Origin: Chthoniobacteraceae bacterium
GTDB taxonomy: Bacteria; Verrucomicrobiota; Verrucomicrobiia; Chthoniobacterales; Chthoniobacteraceae
Assembly (NCBI GenBank): GCA_947476045.1
Contig: CANJNZ010000053.1
Location: 1 to 33,264, forward strand
Direction of reading: 5' to 3'
Length of the DNA: 33,264 nt
The position numbers were made by a program, and so were the translations under genes. The notes under the pieces were generated by a model. The model did not search any database, was not told the DNA's origin, and saw only the letters and a list, made by a program, of their open reading frames with translations. Below are positions 1 to 8,199 of the stretch, piece by piece; positions within the stretch are counted from its first letter, which is position 1; the number at the start of each line of letters is the position of its first letter.

Positions 1-2
1 CA

Positions 3-131
3 CTCCGGCATCGAATGAGGGACACCCTGCAACGTTACTGGGAGGACGCCAAATCCGTCCTCCAACTCATCGGTCGCGACTGGCTGCTGGTTCAACTAAA
101 CGCTATGCGGAAAACTCGAATGTCTGTTTAA
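3..131 (+). CDS. 3' end of an unknown protein, cut by the window edge
   Basis: An open frame runs in from the left edge and ends at TAA 129-131, giving a 42-residue tail that is rich in Arg, Trp and Leu and contains the segment IGRDWLLVQLN. No family is recognised with confidence. The tail weakly recalls the C-termini of some IS630-type transposases, which often end with an 'IGxRDW' like stretch, but this is an impression and not a match I can prove. It overlaps the 3' end of the minus-strand membrane-protein gene by 29 bases, which fits a mobile element that landed in that gene. It could also be a chance open frame. Confidence 0.3.
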   Translation, partial: LRHRMRDTLQRYWEDAKSVLQLIGRDWLLVQLNAMRKTRMSV

Positions 132-291
132 TTTGAGCAGATGGTATGAATCCGAAGCGCCGGAAAAGACGTCGCGCCCAAGGGTTCGTCTCGGCTGTTG
201 GCGACACCCAGCGAATCGTGCTGACCACATCAGCAACCTTGGTGAGTATTAACGCGGCAAAGCTGAGCCAGTAGATAATCGCCAGTGTCAT
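103..291 (-). pseudogene. small membrane protein, probably truncated at its C-terminus
   Basis: The 62-residue product starts with one clear membrane segment (about residues 3-25), followed by ADVVSTIRWV and a TNPWARRLFRRFGF stretch. This pattern of a helix, a 'DVVST' motif and an 'E-(T/S)-N-P-x-A-R' motif is what I associate with small multi-helix membrane proteins related to the DUF5658 type, in which further helices follow. Here the protein ends about 12 residues after RRFGF with an unrelated polar tail (QIKQTFEFSA). I infer that the 3' half was lost, probably by an insertion at about 130-150. The start codon overlaps the stop of the upstream ADP-ribosylglycohydrolase gene (ATGA, 288-291), so the two were one translational unit. 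A genuine short protein is the alternative. Confidence 0.5.
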
Positions 292-1208
292 CCCGATGTT
301 CCGCTCAGTTTCGATACCAGCGATTCGATCAGTTCACGCTTCGCGAGCTTATCCAGCCATTCGCCGGGAATCCCGTCCGCGCCGTAGCACGCCCCTGCAA
401 TCTGCCCGCACACGGCGCCCGTGGTGTCAGCATCCTCACCAAGATTCACAGCAGTCAGGATCGCATCGCGGAAAGAGGATGTGCGGTGAAAACTCCAGAG
501 CGCGGCCTCCAGTGTGTGAATCACATAGCCCGATGCCCGGATTTCTTCCTCCGCCTTTTCACGATAGGCGCCGTCAAGAATTGCCCGCACTTTGGGTGAA
601 GCAACCGGTTCGGATTTCAATCGTTCAAGCGCCTCCTCCTTTTCCATTCCGCTAAGCAGATGATGCAGGAGCGCTCCGAGCGCATGACACGAGTCCAGAC
701 ACTCCTGTGCTCCGTGTGTGGTTCGGGAAGATTCGCGGGATAAGCGGATGGCCTCTTGGAGATCGCCGTTTGCAAAAATTGGCACAGGAGCAAGCCGCAT
801 GATGGAACCATTGCCGGCCGTATCGGGCGCGGTGGAGCCACAGAAGGGCTCCCGGCTTTTCTCGAAGCGCCTCAATGCACCGCTGATCGTGATGCCGATA
901 TCGAAGCAACGTCCATTGGAGGACAGATACCCCTCATTCATCCAGCGGCAGTAGCGAATCATTTGATCGTGCGCGTCGAAGTCGCCGCACTCGACCAGAC
1001 TCTCCGCGATGCACAGAGCCATGGATGTGTCATCAGTCCATTCACCCGGTTTCAAATGAAAAGGACCGCCTCCCATCATATCATGAATGGGTGCAAAACT
1101 GCCCTTGGTGCGAAACTCAAGTGTGGTGCCCACTGCATCTCCAACAGCGAGTCCAAGCAGGCATCCCCGTGCGCGAAGTGAACGATAATTTTCAGGAACT
1201 TGGTTCAT
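288..1208 (-). CDS. ADP-ribosylglycohydrolase family protein
   Basis: The family removes ADP-ribose from modified proteins or small molecules, using a binuclear magnesium centre; the substrate here is unknown. With the start at 1208 the product has 306 residues, normal for the family. The family marks are all present: GLAVGDAVGTTLEF near the N-terminus, the TDDT metal motif (residues 58-61), GNGSIMR (132-138) and the second metal motif DADTT (259-263). An in-frame ATG at 1295 would add 29 residues that look like non-domain sequence (Gln/Asn/Ser-rich), so the later start is preferred. No Shine-Dalgarno is seen at either start. The stop overlaps the start of the small membrane-protein gene by four bases, pointing to coupled translation. 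The family assignment is secure; the physiological target is not. Confidence 0.88.
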   Translation of the reverse strand: MNQVPENYRSLRARGCLLGLAVGDAVGTTLEFRTKGSFAPIHDMMGGGPFHLKPGEWTDDTSMALCIAESLVECGDFDAHDQMIRYCRWMNEGYLSSNGRCFDIGITISGALRRFEKSREPFCGSTAPDTAGNGSIMRLAPVPIFANGDLQEAIRLSRESSRTTHGAQECLDSCHALGALLHHLLSGMEKEEALERLKSEPVASPKVRAILDGAYREKAEEEIRASGYVIHTLEAALWSFHRTSSFRDAILTAVNLGEDADTTGAVCGQIAGACYGADGIPGEWLDKLAKRELIESLVSKLSGTSG

Positions 1209-1304
1209 TTGGGATGAGCATTTCCGATTGTGCGAGTTTTGCTGGGGCGACGTGGCGGTGAACCAATTTAAAAGGTCAAACTGGAGCAAGGCCATTTCAC
1301 AAGC

Positions 1305-2000
1305 CTAAGTAAAATTGTAGTTTGTCGGACATAGTTCGCTTTGGTTTACGATGGGCTTTGGCTCATCGCTTCGCAGCCTGATGGGACGCCAGAAGCGTGC
1401 CGATCCGTCGGCGGCGATTTGCGTAACAAATGGCAGGACACGGCCATCTGCCATCGTAGGCTCCACCTTCAGCTTTCCACCCGGTAGCACGCGCAATTTG
1501 GCAGTCCCCGCCGTAGTATCGAGTGCGACTGCCCCGATAATTCCGTCGAATACCGCTGTGAACTTCCCGACAGCGGGAACTTTGGCACCGACATGGTTTT
1601 TCGTGAGGACCGGAGCAGAAAAAGTCACGCTGGTTCCGTTCACGGTCAGTGTGCCATCAGCGCGAGTGAGTTCGCTGGGATTGCTTATCAGGCTAAAAGC
1701 AACGCCCAACGGATTGTTGGTAACGTCCGCAGGCACAAATTGCTTGGTCGTTGCATCCACCGTCCCCTTCAGTGAGGATTTCTCAGCGCCAATCTTAATG
1801 CTGATAGTGACGACACTCTTGCCAGAAATGACCACATTGACGTAGCCCGAGTTTTCAAATGTGGCACCATCAACCAAACCGTAATACAAACCTGCACCCT
1901 CGAATTTCGGTTGCTGCCCACCTCCTGGGATTGAGAAGGCGCTGGCTGACAAGGCTGCGAGCGCAAGAACGGTTAGTTTAAATTGAATTTTCGTTTTCAT
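1305..2000 (-). CDS. secreted protein of unknown function
   Basis: I do not recognise the family. The 231-residue product has a good signal peptide (MKTKIQFKLTVLALAALSASA, cleavage probably after SASA or shortly after). The mature part is dominated by alternating beta-strand-like segments such as YVNVVISGKSVVTISIKIG and GTLTVNGTSVTFSAP, with many Thr, Val and Gly and almost no Cys, typical of an all-beta extracellular domain. A single Cys lies near the C-terminus. The pattern 'YYGLVDGATFENSGYVNVVISGK' at the start of the mature part looks like proteins found in several paralogues in Verrucomicrobia, but this is from memory and uncertain. It stands alone on the minus strand, divergent from alaS, with about 170 bases between them. 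Confidence 0.7.
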   Translation of the reverse strand: MKTKIQFKLTVLALAALSASAFSIPGGGQQPKFEGAGLYYGLVDGATFENSGYVNVVISGKSVVTISIKIGAEKSSLKGTVDATTKQFVPADVTNNPLGVAFSLISNPSELTRADGTLTVNGTSVTFSAPVLTKNHVGAKVPAVGKFTAVFDGIIGAVALDTTAGTAKLRVLPGGKLKVEPTMADGRVLPFVTQIAADGSARFWRPIRLRSDEPKPIVNQSELCPTNYNFT

Positions 2001-2170
2001 AGGTTTGATAAAGGGTTGGTAGTTAGAAATAGACGCGTTTTTTCAGTAAGGAGCAGGTATAGTTCCATAATTACCATAATTTGTATGGCTGTGCAGAAGT
2101 CCGCCCGCACAGGGCTTTACCTTTTGCATTCGCTGGCTAGCCTGCGCGCCCTTTTTCAAAATACACGGCC

Positions 2171-4915
2171 ATGCTCACCAGCACACAGATCCGCCAGTCG
2201 TTCCTCGATTTCTTTCGCGAGAAAAAGCACACCATCGTGCCTAGCTCGTCGCTCATGCCCGATTCGCCGAACCTCCTTTTCACGAACGCCGGCATGAACC
2301 AGTTCGTCCCCATCTTCCTCGGCGAGCGCGCTGCGGACGTGAGCAAATGGGCGGGCGCTGTCCCCGGCAGCGACACGCGCGCGGCGGACACGCAGAAGTG
2401 CATCCGCGCGGGCGGCAAGCACAACGACCTCGATGACGTCGGCCTCGACACCTACCACCACACGTTCTTCGAGATGCTCGGGAACTGGTCCTTCGGCGAC
2501 TACTTCAAAAAGGAAGCCATCGAGTGGGCGTGGGAGTTGATCGTCGAGCGGTGGAAATTTCCCGCGCAGCGCCTCTACGCGACAATCTACAATCCCGACA
2601 AATCCATCGGCGATCCCGCCGAGCGCGACGAGGAAGCGTGGAATTTCTGGGCGGAAAAATTCCGCAGCAAAGGGCTCGACCCCGCCGTCCACATCGTCAA
2701 CGGCAACAAAAAGGACAATTTCTGGATGATGGGCGAAACCGGCCCGTGCGGCCCGTGCTCCGAGTTGCACGTGGACCTCACACCCGCTGGCGACACGAAA
2801 GGCGCGCTCGTGAACAAAGGCACCGCCGAGTGCATCGAAATCTGGAACCTCGTCTTTATCCAGTTCAATGCCAACACCGACGGCACCTTCACGCCGCTCC
2901 CCGCGCAGCATGTGGACACCGGCATGGGCTTCGAGCGCGTGACCTCGATCATTCAGGGCACAAAAAACTTCACCGACTTCGCCAACGCGAAAATCTCCAA
3001 CTACGAGACGGACATCTTCCGCCCCATCTTCGACGGAATCGAAAAACTGAGTGGCAAAACCTACGGCTGCACGCTTCCGCAATCCGGCAGCACCGGCGAC
3101 ACCGCGCAGGAGAAGGAAGACGTCGCATTCCGCGTCATCGCCGATCACATCCGCACGCTCAGCTTCGCCATCGCCGACGGCATCCAGCCCGGCAACAACG
3201 ACCGCAACTACGTCCTGCGCCGCATCCTCCGCCGCGCCGTGAAATATGGCCGCACGCTCGGCTTCCACGAACCCTTCTTCTACAAACTCGTCGCCGTCCT
3301 CGCCCGCACGATGGGCGACGTTTTCCCGAACATCCGCGAAAAACAAAAGCACGTAGAGGAAACGCTGAAGCGCGAGGAGGAGGCGTTCAATCGGACGCTG
3401 GATCGAGGGATCGCGATCTTTGATGAGGCCGTTACAGAGTTGACCGCGATGCGAGGGGGCTTGTTTACGGCGAAAGACTCGCAGCGCAACACGAGTTTAA
3501 TTGAAATTGAGCTTAAAGGCGCCTTCGCCTTCAAACTCTACGACACCTACGGCTTTCCGCTCGATCTCACCGAGTTGATGGCCCGCGAGCGAGGCCTCAC
3601 CGTGGACACCGCTGGCTTTGAAGTCGAAATGGAGGAGCAGCGCGCCCGCGCTCGCGCCGCGCAGAAGAAACAAATCATCGAGCTTTCCCAAATCGAGACG
3701 ACGGTGCCGACGAACTTCCTCGGCTATGACGCGCTCTCGACCGAGGCAAAGGTGCTCGAAGTCGTCGCGCTCAAGGACAAGACCGCCGTGGTGCTCGATT
3801 CGACCACCGCCTACGCCGAGATGGGCGGGCAGGTGGGCGATTCCGGCGAGATCGTGCATGGCGCGGATACGTGGCACATTTCCAATACGCAGAAGAGCGG
3901 CAACACGTGGCTGCATTTCCTCGAGGGCGTGGATGCTCCCGCCGTGGGCACGCATGTGACGCTGGCCGTCGAAGCCCGCCGCCGCGCCGCTATCCAGCGG
4001 CATCACACCGTTACGCATTTGCTGCACTGGGCGCTGCACGAAGTCGTGAACAAAGACGCCACGCAAAAAGGCTCCAGCGTCGCGCCGGACAAGCTGACGT
4101 TTGATTTCAACAGCGCCGCACTTTCGCCCGAGCAAGTCCGCGACATCGAGCGCCTCGTGAATGAGCGCATCCTCGAAAACGCGCCCGTCGTCTGGAACGA
4201 AGTGCCCTACGCCGACGTGCGCGGGCGCGCCGACATCATGCAGTTCTTCGGCGACAAATACGGCGAGACCGTCCGCGTCGTGGACATCGGGGGTTACAGC
4301 AAGGAACTCTGCGCCGGCACGCACACCCGCGCCACCGGCGAGATCGGCCTTTTCCGAATCGCCAGCGAAGCCGCCATCGCCGCCGGAGTCCGCCGCATCG
4401 AAGCCGTCGCCGGCCTCAGCGCCTACGATTCCGCGCTGAACGACGCCGCGCGTCTGCACGCGCTCGCCGCAAAAATCGGCGCGCCGCTTTCCGATCTGGA
4501 AAAGAAACTCGACGCCGTCCTCGCACAGCAAAAGGAACTCGAAAAGACGCTCAAATCCGCCCAGCAGCGCGAAGCCGCCGGGCGCGCCAAATCGCTCCTC
4601 GCGAGCGCGGAGAACAACGCCATCGTCGCCAACCTCGGCGATCTCGACGGCGACAGCGTCATGCACATTACCGAAGCGCTGAAGGGCAGCTTCCACGGCA
4701 TCGTCGTCCTAGGCGCAGCCAGCGGCGGGGCCGTCACGCTCATCGCGAGCGTCGGCAAAGAGTTTCAATCCAAAGTGCAGGCCGGAAAAATCATCCAGAC
4801 CATCGCCCCGATCGTCGGAGGCAAAGGCGGCGGCAAACCCGACTTCGCCCGAGGCGGCGGCAAAGACGCCAGCAAACTCGCCGAGGCGCTGGCTGCGGCG
4901 AAGGCGCTTCTTTAG
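2171..4915 (+). CDS. alaS: alanyl-tRNA synthetase
   Basis: This enzyme charges tRNA-Ala and edits mischarged Ser or Gly in the cytoplasm. The 914-residue length fits bacterial AlaRS. In order the sequence shows the class II catalytic domain (FTNAGMNQFVPIFLG, the TQKCIRAGGKHNDLDDVG signature, HHTFFEMLGNWSFGDYFK and GETGPCGPCSE), then the tRNA-recognition helices (AFKLYDTYGFPLDLTELMARERG), the editing domain with its metal ligands (HHTVTH near residue 613 and CAGTHT near 715), a coiled coil (about 775-805) and a Gly-rich DHHA1 end (GGKGGGKPDFARGGG). Codons ending in C dominate, unlike the next gene. Residues about 426-449 look like an extra segment before the AFKLYDTYGF motif. The haemoglobin gene follows nine bases downstream. 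Confidence 0.98.
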   Translation: MLTSTQIRQSFLDFFREKKHTIVPSSSLMPDSPNLLFTNAGMNQFVPIFLGERAADVSKWAGAVPGSDTRAADTQKCIRAGGKHNDLDDVGLDTYHHTFFEMLGNWSFGDYFKKEAIEWAWELIVERWKFPAQRLYATIYNPDKSIGDPAERDEEAWNFWAEKFRSKGLDPAVHIVNGNKKDNFWMMGETGPCGPCSELHVDLTPAGDTKGALVNKGTAECIEIWNLVFIQFNANTDGTFTPLPAQHVDTGMGFERVTSIIQGTKNFTDFANAKISNYETDIFRPIFDGIEKLSGKTYGCTLPQSGSTGDTAQEKEDVAFRVIADHIRTLSFAIADGIQPGNNDRNYVLRRILRRAVKYGRTLGFHEPFFYKLVAVLARTMGDVFPNIREKQKHVEETLKREEEAFNRTLDRGIAIFDEAVTELTAMRGGLFTAKDSQRNTSLIEIELKGAFAFKLYDTYGFPLDLTELMARERGLTVDTAGFEVEMEEQRARARAAQKKQIIELSQIETTVPTNFLGYDALSTEAKVLEVVALKDKTAVVLDSTTAYAEMGGQVGDSGEIVHGADTWHISNTQKSGNTWLHFLEGVDAPAVGTHVTLAVEARRRAAIQRHHTVTHLLHWALHEVVNKDATQKGSSVAPDKLTFDFNSAALSPEQVRDIERLVNERILENAPVVWNEVPYADVRGRADIMQFFGDKYGETVRVVDIGGYSKELCAGTHTRATGEIGLFRIASEAAIAAGVRRIEAVAGLSAYDSALNDAARLHALAAKIGAPLSDLEKKLDAVLAQQKELEKTLKSAQQREAAGRAKSLLASAENNAIVANLGDLDGDSVMHITEALKGSFHGIVVLGAASGGAVTLIASVGKEFQSKVQAGKIIQTIAPIVGGKGGGKPDFARGGGKDASKLAEALAAAKALL

Positions 4916-4924
4916 TTTTCAGCC

Positions 4925-5383
4925 ATGAGTGGCGACTACATCGTTGAGCCGAATCCTCCGGTGGACGCGCCGCCTTTTGCTTCGCTGTATGAACGGCTCG
5001 GCGGGGAGGCGGGGTTGCAGCGGCTGGTGAAATGGTTTTATGCGCGGTTGCGCTATGAGCCGGAGGTGGAGGCGATTTTCCGCGAGCATGTGCGCGACTG
5101 GCCGCAGCATTTGCAGACGATTGTGGATTTTTGGGCGCAGGTGACGGGAGGGCCGCAGCGCTATGCGGGCGGGATGGGGCGTCATGTTTTTCTGCAACTG
5201 AGCCCGGTGCATTACGAGGTGTGGCTGGCGGTGTGGGGGAGGAATTGCAACGAGGTGCTGCCGCCGCGCGAGGCGTCGGAAATGATGGCGCTCGCGCAGG
5301 ATTTCGGTAACAGGCTGCAGCAAATGAGCGCGCAACACCGCAATGCCCAGCAGCAGATGCATCCAGATGTAACATCAAAATGA
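4925..5383 (+). CDS. truncated haemoglobin, group III-like
   Basis: The product is a 152-residue globin of the short 2-over-2 helix type, which binds haem and small ligands such as O2 or NO. Residues that line up with the well-studied Campylobacter group III protein Ctb are all present: Tyr39 (position B10, in KWFYARL), His62 (E7, in DWPQHL), FW69-70, the proximal His87 (F8, in GRHVFL) and Trp100 (G8, in HYEVWLAVW). The DWPxHL plus VDFW pattern argues for group III over groups I and II. An N-terminal extension of about 18 residues and a Gln-rich tail are outside the core. It sits nine bases after alaS and 46 before the DAHP synthase gene, so it is probably co-transcribed with them, an unusual place for a globin. 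The physiological ligand cannot be read from the sequence. Confidence 0.88.
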   Translation: MSGDYIVEPNPPVDAPPFASLYERLGGEAGLQRLVKWFYARLRYEPEVEAIFREHVRDWPQHLQTIVDFWAQVTGGPQRYAGGMGRHVFLQLSPVHYEVWLAVWGRNCNEVLPPREASEMMALAQDFGNRLQQMSAQHRNAQQQMHPDVTSK

Positions 5384-5429
5384 TGATCCGCACTGGCAGC
5401 CGCGCAAATTTCCAGATACCAGCCAAACC

Positions 5430-6464
5430 ATGACACGAGTTTCAGACGTTCACGTTATTGCAAATACCGCGCTTCCTTCGCCGAGGGAGCTGAGTGTGGA
5501 AATCCCGCGCAGCGAGGCGCACGCGGCATTTGTTGCGGGAGCGCGCGCGGATATTTCGCGGGTAATTACAGGCGAGGATTCGCGCTTCGTGCTCATCGTG
5601 GGGCCGTGCTCGATTCACGATTTGAAATGCGGACGCGAATACGCGGAACGGCTGTCGAAGCTGGCTGCCGAAGTGCGCGACCGCGTGCTGGTGGTGATGC
5701 GCGTGTATTTTGAAAAGCCGCGCACGACGGTTGGATGGAAGGGTCTCATCATGGACCCGCATCTCGACGGCACGAACGACATTCCGGCGGGGCTGCGCAT
5801 CGCGCGCGGCTTCCTGCGCGACGTGCTCGATCTCGGTCTGCCGACTGCGACCGAGATGCTCGACCCAATCACGCCGCAATACATCGCCGACCTCACGTGC
5901 TGGAGCGCCATCGGCGCGCGCACGACGGAGTCGCAGACGCACCGGCAGATGGCGAGCGGGCTCTCGATGCCCGTTGGTTTCAAAAACACGACGAGCGGAG
6001 CGGTGATTCCTGCGCTCAATGCGATCAAGGCGGCGATGCAGCCGCAGACTTTCCTAGGTATTGACGATCAGGGCCGCGCGAGCGTGGTGGCGACGGAGGG
6101 AAATCCCGACTGCCACGTTATTCTACGCGGAGGCGACGATGCGGCGAATTACGATGCGGAGTCGGTGTCGAAGACGATCGCTGCCTTGGAAAAACACGGG
6201 CTGCCGAAGACGGTGATGATTGATGCGAGTCACGCGAATTGCGGCAAGGATTGCCGGAAAATGCCCGCAACTTTCCGCAGCATCATCGCGCAACGCGCGG
6301 CGGGATCGCGCGGGATCGTCGGCGCGATGCTGGAGAGCAATCTTGTCGCCGGCGCGCAGAGTCTCGGTGAATCAAAGGACGCGCTGGTCTATGGCCAGTC
6401 CATCACCGACCAGTGCATTGACTGGGCGACTACGGAGGAATTGGTGCGGGAGCTTGCGCGCTGA
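5430..6464 (+). CDS. aroF: 3-deoxy-7-phosphoheptulonate synthase, class I (AroF/AroG/AroH type)
   Basis: This cytoplasmic enzyme joins phosphoenolpyruvate and erythrose 4-phosphate in the first step of the shikimate pathway. The 344-residue length is that of class I-alpha enzymes. Visible motifs are GPCSIHD (residues 58-64, with the metal-binding Cys60), MRVYFEKPRTTVGWKG (PEP-binding Arg and Lys), WSAIGARTTESQTHRQMASG, MPVGFKN, VILRGG and DASHANC with the metal-binding His. The Lys-Pro-Arg-Thr-Thr motif is intact, so it should be active. Which aromatic amino acid gives feedback inhibition cannot be decided, so the symbol is one of three possible paralogue names. The stop overlaps the ATG of the exonuclease III gene by one base (TGATG), implying coupled translation. 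Confidence 0.95.
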   Translation: MTRVSDVHVIANTALPSPRELSVEIPRSEAHAAFVAGARADISRVITGEDSRFVLIVGPCSIHDLKCGREYAERLSKLAAEVRDRVLVVMRVYFEKPRTTVGWKGLIMDPHLDGTNDIPAGLRIARGFLRDVLDLGLPTATEMLDPITPQYIADLTCWSAIGARTTESQTHRQMASGLSMPVGFKNTTSGAVIPALNAIKAAMQPQTFLGIDDQGRASVVATEGNPDCHVILRGGDDAANYDAESVSKTIAALEKHGLPKTVMIDASHANCGKDCRKMPATFRSIIAQRAAGSRGIVGAMLESNLVAGAQSLGESKDALVYGQSITDQCIDWATTEELVRELAR

Positions 6465-7222
6465 TGAAGCTGATTTCGTGGAATGTGAACGGCGTCCGTG
6501 CGGCGCTGAAAAAAGGGTTTCTCGATTTCCTCGCCGCGCAAGATGCGGACATCGTGTGCGTGCAGGAAACGAAGGCGCATCCCGATGATGTGGACGCGGA
6601 GTGGCCGGGCTACACGGCGCATTGGAACTGGGCGGAAAAGAAGGGCTACAGCGGCGTGCTCACGCTCTCAAAAAATGCGCCACTCGCGGTGACGCGCGGC
6701 ATCGGCGCGGCAGAACACGACCGCGAAGGGCGTGTGCTCACATCGGAGTTTGCGGAGTTTTTCCTCGTGAATGTGTATGTGCCGAACTCGCAGCGTGAGC
6801 TGACGCGACTGGACTATCGGCAGCAGTGGGATCGCGATTTTCTCGCCTACTTGCGCGGTCTGGAAAAACGGAAGCCAGTGCTTTTGTGCGGCGACTTGAA
6901 TGTGGCACACACGGAAATCGATCTCGCGCGACCAAAGGACAACACGAAGAACCACGGCTTTACGCCGGAGGAGCGCGCGGGCTTTGATGCGATGGTGGCG
7001 GCAGGGTTTGTGGATACGTTCCGGGAGTTTGAAAAAGCAGGCGGGCATTACACTTGGTGGAGCCAGATGAACAATGCGCGCTCGCGGAACATCGGCTGGC
7101 GCATTGATTATTTCCTGTGCTCGGAAGTGCTGCGTAAAAAGCTGAAGTCGGCGACGATTTACAAGGATGTGCCCGGCTCGGATCATTGTCCGGTCGGACT
7201 GGAGTTGATTCTGCGGAAGTGA
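6464..7222 (+). CDS. xth: exodeoxyribonuclease III (AP endonuclease)
   Basis: The enzyme cuts DNA at abasic sites and removes 3' blocking groups in base excision repair. The 252-residue product is a complete member of the endonuclease/exonuclease/phosphatase fold: WNVNG (residues 6-10), metal-binding Glu35 in QETK, GDLNVAH (143-149, with Asp144 and Asn146), NIGWRIDYF (209-217) and the catalytic GSDHCPV (238-244, with Asp240-His241). It begins inside the stop of the DAHP synthase gene (TGATG at 6462-6466), so it is translated by coupling, and no separate ribosome binding site is seen. The length and the motif set fit the XthA branch. Confidence 0.96.
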   Translation: MKLISWNVNGVRAALKKGFLDFLAAQDADIVCVQETKAHPDDVDAEWPGYTAHWNWAEKKGYSGVLTLSKNAPLAVTRGIGAAEHDREGRVLTSEFAEFFLVNVYVPNSQRELTRLDYRQQWDRDFLAYLRGLEKRKPVLLCGDLNVAHTEIDLARPKDNTKNHGFTPEERAGFDAMVAAGFVDTFREFEKAGGHYTWWSQMNNARSRNIGWRIDYFLCSEVLRKKLKSATIYKDVPGSDHCPVGLELILRK

Positions 7223-7272
7223 TCTAAAATTCCGCGCTCGTCACCGGACGCGCTTCGCTGGAAAGTGCCGCC

Positions 7273-8199
7273 ATGTCTGTTTCCGTGGAGCCCATCGAAA
7301 AGGGCGGCTCTGGCCGCAAGTTCTGGCGCGTCAATGTCGCCGGACGTTCGCTTATTCTCGTGAGTTACAGCGAGGAGCGTCCTGAAAATCGTCATTACGT
7401 GGAGATCGGGCAATTCCTCGCCGCCGTCGGCGTTCGTGTGCCGCGCGTTTATTTTCATGATGAAAAAGAGGGAATCATTTTGATGGAGGACGCTGGTGGA
7501 AATGATCTGTGGTCGCATCGCAAAGATTCGTGGCCCGAGCGGCGCGCGCTTTATCAGCGGACGCTGGATCAGGCGCTGGTGCTGCACACGAAGGCGCACA
7601 CGGCGGAGGGGCGTCCGCATTTGCAGCAGGAATTTGACGCGGCGCTGTATGGCTGGGAACAGGCGTATTTTATCGAGCACTGTTTGCAGCGGCACTTCGG
7701 GCTCTCGGAAAGCGAAGTCGCAGAGCACGTGGATCGCACGCGGCTCGCGGAGATCGCGGCACATCTTGCGGCGCAGCCCCGTTGTCTCGTGCATCGTGAT
7801 TTCCAAAGCCAGAACGTGATCGTGCGCGATGGCGAGGTGTGCCTGATTGATTTCCAAGGGCTGCGTCCGGGTCTTGCGCAATACGACCTCGCGTCGCTGC
7901 TGCATGATCCTTACGTGGAACTGACGGCGGCGGAGCGCGGGGAGTTGCTGGCGCATTATCTCAGCGGGCTGCTCGGCGCTGGCCGGCACGAAGAGGCGCA
8001 CTGGATGGCGCTGTATGATTTGTGCGCGATGCAACGACTGATGCAGGCGCTCGGTGCCTACGGCAAACTTGGCCGCACCGATGGGCGCGCGGATTTTCTC
8101 GCGCATATTCCTGCAGCGCTGCCGCGACTCATCGAAGTGCTGGAACGGGTGGCGGGGCTGGAGAAATTGCGGACGCTGCTCGTGCGTCTAGCGGCCTAG
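7273..8199 (+). CDS. aminoglycoside-phosphotransferase-fold sugar kinase, AmgK-like
   Basis: The 308-residue product has the small-molecule kinase fold. It shows a Gly/Ser-rich nucleotide loop near the start (KGGSGRKFWRV, residues 10-20), the catalytic HRDFQSQNVIV (174-184, with Asp176 and Asn181) and the metal-binding IDFQG (192-196, Asp193), followed by YDLASLLHDPYVEL. That last segment, together with IDFQ, is the pattern of AmgK, a kinase that phosphorylates N-acetylmuramate and N-acetylglucosamine at the anomeric carbon in peptidoglycan recycling. I infer this role. A nucleotidyltransferase partner (MurU), often next to amgK, is not in the window. The gene follows xth by 50 bases, and its last 12 bases overlap the 3' end of the convergent PDZ-protein gene. 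Choline or aminoglycoside kinase activity is less likely but not excluded. Confidence 0.72.
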   Translation: MSVSVEPIEKGGSGRKFWRVNVAGRSLILVSYSEERPENRHYVEIGQFLAAVGVRVPRVYFHDEKEGIILMEDAGGNDLWSHRKDSWPERRALYQRTLDQALVLHTKAHTAEGRPHLQQEFDAALYGWEQAYFIEHCLQRHFGLSESEVAEHVDRTRLAEIAAHLAAQPRCLVHRDFQSQNVIVRDGEVCLIDFQGLRPGLAQYDLASLLHDPYVELTAAERGELLAHYLSGLLGAGRHEEAHWMALYDLCAMQRLMQALGAYGKLGRTDGRADFLAHIPAALPRLIEVLERVAGLEKLRTLLVRLAA

